Of a DNA stretch of 64,000 nucleotides, positions 59,641 to 64,000 are shown piece after piece. The notes beneath the pieces were generated by a model, which saw only the letters and a program-made list of their open reading frames with translations, had not been told where the DNA came from and did not search any database. The stretch is from Anaerolineae bacterium UTCFX1 (GTDB lineage Bacteria > Chloroflexota > Anaerolineae > Anaerolineales > Villigracilaceae). Location: positions 61,598 through 125,597 of the forward strand of contig MWTB01000007.1 of the NCBI GenBank assembly GCA_002050275.1, in the 5' to 3' direction. Each line of letters starts with the position of its first letter. Position 1 is the stretch's first letter. A program made the translations under genes and the position numbers.

Positions 59641-61107
59641 ATGCCCCCGCGCCAGCAGGATTTCTACGCAGTGCTTGGCGTTCCACGAAACGCTTCGTTG
59701 GAAGAAATTAAGCGCGCCTACCTCGAATCGGCTCAGAAACTACATCCCGATAAAAACACTGCGGCTGGCGAAACCGAATTATTCCTTGAAGCGCAACAAG
59801 CCTACGAGACGCTTTCCAGCCTAACTCGGCGCGCGCAATATGATGCGACCCTTGCGCCTGAAGCGTCAACATCCTTGCCGTATCGCCATAAACTGATTCA
59901 AAGCCGCGTAACTTTGAACAGTCTTGCCGAAGCGCAAATGCAATACCTGATTCTTGAGCTTGAAGCGCCGCCCGACTCGCAGAAAACAACCGCCCCGCCT
60001 CTTAATCTTGCGCTGGTCATAGACCGCTCTACTTCAATGACCGGGAAAAAAATGGACCTGCTCAAAGCCGCCGTGATTCAAGCGCTGCGCAGTTTGCGTC
60101 CTCAAGATATTGTGAGCGTCATCGCTTTCAGCGATCGCGCGGAAGTTATTATTCCCGCTACACATCTTCGAGATCGAACGAGATTAGAGTCCCCGATCTA
60201 CTCTATTCAACCGTCCGGCGCGACCGAGATTTATCGAGGATTGGAAGCCGGTGCAAATGAGATTCGCCGCAGTTTGGGCGCGAAACGTATAAATCATATT
60301 ATCCTGCTCACCGATGGGCATACTTACGGCGACGAGCAACAAAGTCTGGCGCTTGCCAAAGACCTCGCCGAACAAAAGGTGGGCGTCAGCGGCATGGGCA
60401 TTGGAAACGACTGGAATGATAGTTTCCTCGACGCGCTTGCCACACGGACCGGCGGAAGCAGCGCGCATATCTCCGATCCGCAAGATATTAAACGCATTTT
60501 GCTCGATAAATTCAGCGCACTTGCTCAAATCTTTGCCGAAGACGTTGCGTTAGAAACTCAACCTATAGACGGCGTAGATATTAGCTACGCGTTTCGCCTT
60601 CAGCCAGACCCTTCGCCCATCCCCGTTACGGAACATAAATATCGCCTTGGAGCAATATTGCAAGATGCTCCCACTCGCGTCATCTTTGAATACTTAATCC
60701 ACCCGAAAGCGGTACAATCCAACCGCTTGACCTTTATGGACGGCGTTCTAAAAGTTTCGATGGACTCTCTTCTTTTTCCGGTTCCACCGTTGCGCCTTCG
60801 ACCCTCATGCTCGGTGGTGGATACCCCTCCCGCATACGCCGCGCCTGCGGAGATTCAGAAAGCCCTTTCGCGCTTGACGTTGTATCGAATGCAGGAACGC
60901 GCGCGCAAAGAGATTGAAAAAGGCAATTACGATGCGGCTACGCGGCGGCTGCAAATATTGGCAGATAATTTGTCCGCACAAGGCGAGCGAAGTTTGGCGG
61001 ATACTATCCTGTTTGAAGCGGGCCGCCTTAAAGATAAACTTGCTCTATCCGATGGAGGCAGTAAGAAGATGGAGTACGGCACGCGTTCGTTGTTTATGAA
61101 ACGATGA
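59641..61107 (+). CDS. DnaJ-domain/VWA-domain fusion protein
   Basis: A 488-aa protein. An N-terminal J domain (residues 7-66) has YAVLGVPRNASLEEIKRAYL and HPD at 35-37. It is followed by a VWA domain (about 100-300) with an intact MIDAS: DRSTS (Asp128, Ser130, Ser132), the Thr of SGATEIYRG, and LLTDGHTYGD. A C-terminal half of beta-strands and a helical tail (RARKEIEKGNYDAATRRLQ) follows. The J domain would recruit DnaK; the VWA would bind a metal-dependent partner. The start is 2 bases after the phosphatase stop. The fusion is unusual. Confidence 0.88.
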   Translation: MPPRQQDFYAVLGVPRNASLEEIKRAYLESAQKLHPDKNTAAGETELFLEAQQAYETLSSLTRRAQYDATLAPEASTSLPYRHKLIQSRVTLNSLAEAQMQYLILELEAPPDSQKTTAPPLNLALVIDRSTSMTGKKMDLLKAAVIQALRSLRPQDIVSVIAFSDRAEVIIPATHLRDRTRLESPIYSIQPSGATEIYRGLEAGANEIRRSLGAKRINHIILLTDGHTYGDEQQSLALAKDLAEQKVGVSGMGIGNDWNDSFLDALATRTGGSSAHISDPQDIKRILLDKFSALAQIFAEDVALETQPIDGVDISYAFRLQPDPSPIPVTEHKYRLGAILQDAPTRVIFEYLIHPKAVQSNRLTFMDGVLKVSMDSLLFPVPPLRLRPSCSVVDTPPAYAAPAEIQKALSRLTLYRMQERARKEIEKGNYDAATRRLQILADNLSAQGERSLADTILFEAGRLKDKLALSDGGSKKMEYGTRSLFMKR

Positions 61108-61122
61108 GAAGGAGTTGACCTA

Positions 61123-61623
61123 ATGATTATCTGTTCGAATTGCGGCCATGAAAATGCGGAAGGATCCATTTTCTGTTTGGAGTGCGGGGCGTTGGTAGAC
61201 GGCGCGCAATTATTGGTCACCAAGACTATCGCAGATAGCGAGATGGTTGACAACGTCAAGCAGGATGCGTCGAATTCCGGCGTGGACGATTTATTGACCG
61301 ATTATTGGCTGGCGTTGCGTTTAATGGAGAACGATAAAACGCTGTATCTTTCGGCGCGCGATGAATTTACATTAGGACGTTTTACCGAAGGGCAGCCTGT
61401 GGCGCCTGATATTGACCTTATGCCGTATCAAGCGTATGCGGCAGGCGTTTCGCGGCTGCACGCGGCGATTCGGCGCGATTCGGATCGCGTAATCATTATG
61501 GACCTCGGATCGTCTAACGGAACCTACCTCAACGGTCGCAGGCTTAACTCGCATATGGAAGAACAGTTGAAACGCGGCGACGTGATCGCTCTTGGAAAAC
61601 TCAAAATGCAAGTTATCGTATAG
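61123..61623 (+). CDS. zinc-ribbon FHA protein
   Basis: A 166-aa protein. An N-terminal zinc ribbon has Cys4, Cys7, Cys18 and Cys21. The C-terminal FHA domain has FTLGRF, YAAGVSRLHAAI and DLGSSNGTYLNGRRL, the phosphothreonine-binding loops. The linker holds possible kinase sites (TKTIAD). It is presumably a phospho-protein reader for the kinase. A ggag site lies 9 nt before the ATG. Confidence 0.93.
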   Translation: MIICSNCGHENAEGSIFCLECGALVDGAQLLVTKTIADSEMVDNVKQDASNSGVDDLLTDYWLALRLMENDKTLYLSARDEFTLGRFTEGQPVAPDIDLMPYQAYAAGVSRLHAAIRRDSDRVIIMDLGSSNGTYLNGRRLNSHMEEQLKRGDVIALGKLKMQVIV

Positions 61624-61653
61624 CGCGACGTTTTCGCAGAAAAGGCAACAAGT

Positions 61654-61896
61654 ATGGCGTACACAATTATTTTACATATCACCGGCGAAGCCTCCGTGCT
61701 TTGCGAAATGGAAGACCTTCCCAAACCGACCGACACGATCGTCACCGTGCATAACCCGCGTTTGCGCGACGGTAAAGACATTCACTATCTCGAATCGAAT
61801 GTAACCAAAGTGATCTGGCCCATGAATAAAGTCGCTTTGATCGAAATTTTGGATAGCCAAGACGAAGAAGGCTTAATTGGCTTTGTGAGAGAATAA
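61654..61896 (+). CDS. small hypothetical protein, 80 aa
   Basis: Not recognised. [40 protein letters not shown] and [16 protein letters not shown] suggest a small beta-rich domain. No signal or membrane segment. It lies between the FHA gene and the response regulator with gaps of 30 and 1 bases, so it is probably part of the same operon and may act in that pathway. Confidence 0.75.
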   Translation: MAYTIILHITGEASVLCEMEDLPKPTDTIVTVHNPRLRDGKDIHYLESNVTKVIWPMNKVALIEILDSQDEEGLIGFVRE

Positions 61897-61897
61897 T

Positions 61898-62620
61898 ATG
61901 ACCGATGAATTCAAACGACGCCGTATCCTGGTGGTGGACGACGAAGAGCGTATGGTGCGATTTATTCGTATGAATCTTGAGCATGACGGCTTTCAGGTGA
62001 CGGAAGCCTTTAACGGCAAGCAAGCCCTCCAAAAAATGCGCGATACGACTCCCGACCTGATCTTGCTCGACGTGATGATGCCCGACATAGACGGCTTCGA
62101 AACGCTCGAAACCATTCGCGAAAGCGGCAATACCGTGCCGGTGATCATGCTTACCGCCAAAGGCGAAGAAGATGACCGCGTGCGCGGGCTTGAGCTCGGC
62201 GCCGACGATTATGTGACCAAACCGTTCAACCCGCGCGAATTGGTCAGCCGCATTAAAGCCGTTTTACGCCGCACTGAAGGGACGAGCGGCTCGATGCACG
62301 ACATCATCGAAGTGGACGATCGCCTTAAAATTGACTTCGATCGCCGCGAAGTTTGGCTGGAGGGCAAACTCGTCAAATTGCGCCCGACGGAATACCGCTT
62401 GTTGTATCATCTGGTTCAGAACGCCGGCTGGGTCGTCACGCACGATCAAATCCTCGTCAAAGTATGGGGTTATGAATATCGCGACGAACCGCATTACGTC
62501 CGCTTATATATCAACTATCTGCGCCAAAAATTGGAAAAAGACCCCGCCAATCCGAAATATATCCTGACCGAACGCGGCGTGGGCTATCGCTTTGTAGATT
62601 ACAAGCGGCAAAAACCATAG
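61898..62620 (+). CDS. OmpR/PhoB-family response regulator
   Basis: A 240-aa protein. Receiver domain: [18 protein letters not shown], phosphorylation Asp in [15 protein letters not shown], and switch Lys in [12 protein letters not shown]-terminal winged helix: [34 protein letters not shown]. No histidine kinase gene lies next to it, so its input may come from the kinase/phosphatase block or from elsewhere. Confidence 0.95.
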   Translation: MTDEFKRRRILVVDDEERMVRFIRMNLEHDGFQVTEAFNGKQALQKMRDTTPDLILLDVMMPDIDGFETLETIRESGNTVPVIMLTAKGEEDDRVRGLELGADDYVTKPFNPRELVSRIKAVLRRTEGTSGSMHDIIEVDDRLKIDFDRREVWLEGKLVKLRPTEYRLLYHLVQNAGWVVTHDQILVKVWGYEYRDEPHYVRLYINYLRQKLEKDPANPKYILTERGVGYRFVDYKRQKP

Positions 62621-62641
62621 ACGCGAATTTCATACGTTTTT

Positions 62642-62678
62642 TTGACAAAGAACTTGCGTGTTTTTAACGTGAGTTCTT
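62642..62678 (+). promoter_or_regulatory. promoter/operator region of hsp20
   Basis: TTGACA at 62642-62647 overlaps an inverted repeat (aagaactt...gagttctt, 62648-62678). A TATATT lies at 62679-62684. The repeat resembles the HspR box (HAIR) at only about 10 of 14 positions and does not match CIRCE, so the regulator is unassigned. Confidence 0.45.
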
Positions 62679-62729
62679 TATATTAAGGGCAAGATATACG
62701 TTGCAAAGAAAAAGAAACTGGAGGTTGCT

Positions 62730-63170
62730 ATGACTAATTTAATCCGTTGGGAACCCGCCCGCGATTTTATGACCTTGCGCGAGGCGATGGATCACCTGTT
62801 CGATGATGCGTTCACGCGTCAGCTCTCTATCCGAGACGGTTGGTCGGCGCCGGCGGTGGATATGTATCAGACGGATAACGAGGTGATCGTGAAGGCGTCC
62901 ATCCCTGGCTTCAAAGCCGATGATGTGCAAATTAATATCACCGGCGACATCCTCACCTTACGCGGCGAATTGAAACGCGAAGAGGAAAAAGAAGACAAGG
63001 CTTGGCATATCCGTGAACAGCGTTGGGGTTCGTTTGAGCGCTCGCTTGTCATCCCGACCGCGGTTGTGACCGACAAGTCGAAAGCGGAGTTCGAAAATGG
63101 GATTCTCACAATTTCTCTTCCCAAGGCAGAGGAAGTGAAACCCAAGACGATCGCCGTCAAAGTAAAGTAA
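62730..63170 (+). CDS. Hsp20/alpha-crystallin small heat-shock protein
   Basis: A 146-aa ATP-independent chaperone. The alpha-crystallin domain has PAVDMYQTDNEVIVKASIPG and WGSFERSLVIPTAV, and the C-terminal FENGILTISLPKAEEVKPKT carries the usual G-x-L and I/V-x-I/V-like contacts. It binds unfolding proteins as oligomers. ggagg lies 5 nt before the ATG. Co-localisation with a DnaJ-VWA gene may be functional. Confidence 0.95.
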   Translation: MTNLIRWEPARDFMTLREAMDHLFDDAFTRQLSIRDGWSAPAVDMYQTDNEVIVKASIPGFKADDVQINITGDILTLRGELKREEEKEDKAWHIREQRWGSFERSLVIPTAVVTDKSKAEFENGILTISLPKAEEVKPKTIAVKVK

Positions 63171-63185
63171 ACAGGTAAGGCAAAC

Positions 63186-63217
63186 CGCAGCGCGAGAGAA
63201 ACTTCTCTCGCGCTGCG
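63186..63217 (+). terminator. hairpin after hsp20
   Basis: Near-perfect 15-bp stem cgcagcgcgagagaa / ttctctcgcgctgcg with a 2-nt centre. It is followed by tatttaaaa, a weak T tract. It probably ends the hsp20 transcript. Confidence 0.7.
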
Positions 63218-63280
63218 TATTTAAAAGGAGAATGTAAAGAAGAGAAAAATCATCTGCGTTAGAACAATTTGCCTGATGAT

Positions 63281-63310
63281 TTGAAACGGTTCGTTAACTT
63301 AGGGTAAAAT
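63281..63310 (+). promoter_or_regulatory. promoter of the NarL-type regulator
   Basis: TTGAAA at 63281-63286, 18-nt spacer, TAAAAT at 63305-63310. The ATG starts 7 nt after the -10 box, so leaderless. Confidence 0.78.
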
Positions 63311-63317
63311 TCACTCC

Positions 63318-63989
63318 ATGCCTAAAGGAACTGCCAAGCAACGCGTTTTGTTGGTGGACGATCACGAAGTGGTGCGCGTCGGGTTGAGGTCATTGTTGGA
63401 GAAGCATCCGCAATTCGATGTGGTGGGCGAAGCAGGATCGGCGCGCGAAGCCATCCAAAAAACAGACTTGCTCAAGCCAGATGTGGTCGTGTTAGATATT
63501 CGCCTGCCGGGCGCGTCTGGAATTGAAGCCTGCGAGCAGATTGTGACCAAACATCCCAAGGTAAAAGTCATCATGCTCACCTCGTACGCGGAAGATGAGA
63601 TGTTGTTCTCCGCGATCCGCGCGGGCGCTTCGGGTTATGTGTTGAAGCAGATCGGCAGCGGCGATTTGGTGAAAGCGCTTGAGGCGGTCGGGCGCGGCGA
63701 AGCGCTCCTCGACCCGGCGGTAACGCAACGCGTCTTTCAGGAAGTGCGGCGCGCGGTAAAAAATGAGGAAGCCTCTGCCTTCTCGCATTTGAGTCAGCAG
63801 GAAAAGCATGTTTTACTGCTCGTTTCCGAAGGCAGGACCAACCGCGAGATCGCTAAACAGTTATACCTTGGCGAAGGCACTGTGCGAAATTATGTTTCGA
63901 GCATCCTCTCGAAGTTGAATGCGAATAATCGCGCCGAGGCGGCGGCATACGCGGTGGAACATAATTTGAAGGAATATATCGCTTCGTAG
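63318..63989 (+). CDS. NarL/LuxR-family response regulator
   Basis: A 223-aa protein. The receiver has VLLVDDHEVVRVGLRSLLEK, phosphorylation Asp in VVVLDIRLPGASGIE, and switch Lys in GYVLKQIGSGDLV. The LuxR helix-turn-helix is LSQQEKHVLLLVSEGRTNRE followed by IAKQLYLGEGTVRNYVSSIL. The layout is like DevR/LiaR. Its sensor kinase is not within the window. The gene ends 11 bases before the window edge. Confidence 0.95.
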   Translation: MPKGTAKQRVLLVDDHEVVRVGLRSLLEKHPQFDVVGEAGSAREAIQKTDLLKPDVVVLDIRLPGASGIEACEQIVTKHPKVKVIMLTSYAEDEMLFSAIRAGASGYVLKQIGSGDLVKALEAVGRGEALLDPAVTQRVFQEVRRAVKNEEASAFSHLSQQEKHVLLLVSEGRTNREIAKQLYLGEGTVRNYVSSILSKLNANNRAEAAAYAVEHNLKEYIAS

Positions 63990-64000
63990 GACGGCGATAG

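Noticed and set aside
62642..62684. CIRCE element at hsp20
   Set aside because: The arms do not match TTAGCACTC-N9-GAGTGCTAA.
1..64000. tRNA and rRNA genes
   Set aside because: Scanning both strands for T-loop (GTTCRAATC) contexts and rRNA signatures by eye gave only matches inside coding genes; none had acceptor-stem pairing.

Overview
The window looks like a chromosomal segment of a Chloroflexota bacterium, most likely class Anaerolineae. This is inferred from protein content and no 16S rRNA gene is present. The clues are Thr/Pro-rich 'TPS/TPT' lipoprotein and lamin-tail linkers, DUF5671 membrane proteins, a SpoVS protein, PT-rich lipoproteins, HD-GYP/GAF sensors, and dense dispersed palindromic and short-period repeats. 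Base composition is moderately GC-rich, except for an AT-richer accessory patch at about 6.6-8.2 kb. No tRNA, rRNA or CRISPR array was seen.

Layout. 1-5.9 kb: cell-surface glycan genes on the minus strand (two large GT39-like membrane glycosyltransferases, a methyltransferase, a GT4 glycosyltransferase). 6.6-8.2 kb: accessory patch with an HNH endonuclease split by an in-frame stop and a zinc-ribbon protein. 8.3-11 kb: a CDP-paratose-epimerase-like SDR and the PLP synthase pair pdxS/pdxT. 11-14.3 kb: a plus-strand cluster (GntR/YtrA regulator, SPFH protein, SdpI-like, DUF4177, YhfC-like protease) carrying two parS-like ParB sites. 14.4-24.2 kb: another GT39 protein, dnaN, a DUF5671 protein, oligoendopeptidase F, a rhodanese-like lipoprotein with an in-frame UGA, VOC protein and glutamate dehydrogenase. 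24.3-33.4 kb: a pyrimidine gene cluster on the minus strand (pyrC, pyrB, pyrF, pyrE, pyrD) with a promoter, a 59-codon leader ORF and an intrinsic terminator ahead of pyrC, and a BrnT-like toxin-antitoxin cassette inserted next to a duplicated pyrC 3' end. 33.5-42.3 kb: isocitrate dehydrogenase and two complete succinate:quinone oxidoreductase gene sets with different gene orders. 42.4-48.6 kb: RlmI-like rRNA methyltransferase, MsrP/MsrQ, a DsbA-like protein, a deoxynucleoside kinase and a lamin-tail protein. 48.6-49.6 kb: spoVS and a roughly 700-base intergenic region with the full architecture of a replication origin. 49.6-56.7 kb: Flp pilin, a PhnD-like lipoprotein, DUF4230, LipM-like transferase, a large PAS/GAF/HD-GYP sensor and a DapA-family enzyme. 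56.8-64 kb: a signalling block (Ser/Thr kinase with PQQ repeats, PP2C phosphatase, DnaJ-VWA fusion, zinc-ribbon FHA protein, two response regulators) with a small heat-shock protein.

How it fits together. An oriC candidate at about 49.0-49.3 kb, two parS sites at 12.5 and 13.2 kb and dnaN at 16 kb place the window in the origin-proximal part of the chromosome. dnaA, parA and parB are not in it. The pyr genes, icd and sdh sets form the metabolic core. The kinase/phosphatase/FHA/VWA block is a self-contained phospho-signalling module.

The most notable items are: the oriC with DnaA-trios; a pyrBI-like translation-coupled attenuator in front of pyrC; a rhodanese whose conserved second active-site-loop Cys is encoded by UGA, followed by a bSECIS-like hairpin; a family of 7-nt-periodic repeats that sit inside essential genes; and the toxin-antitoxin insertion flanked by two pyrC 3' ends.
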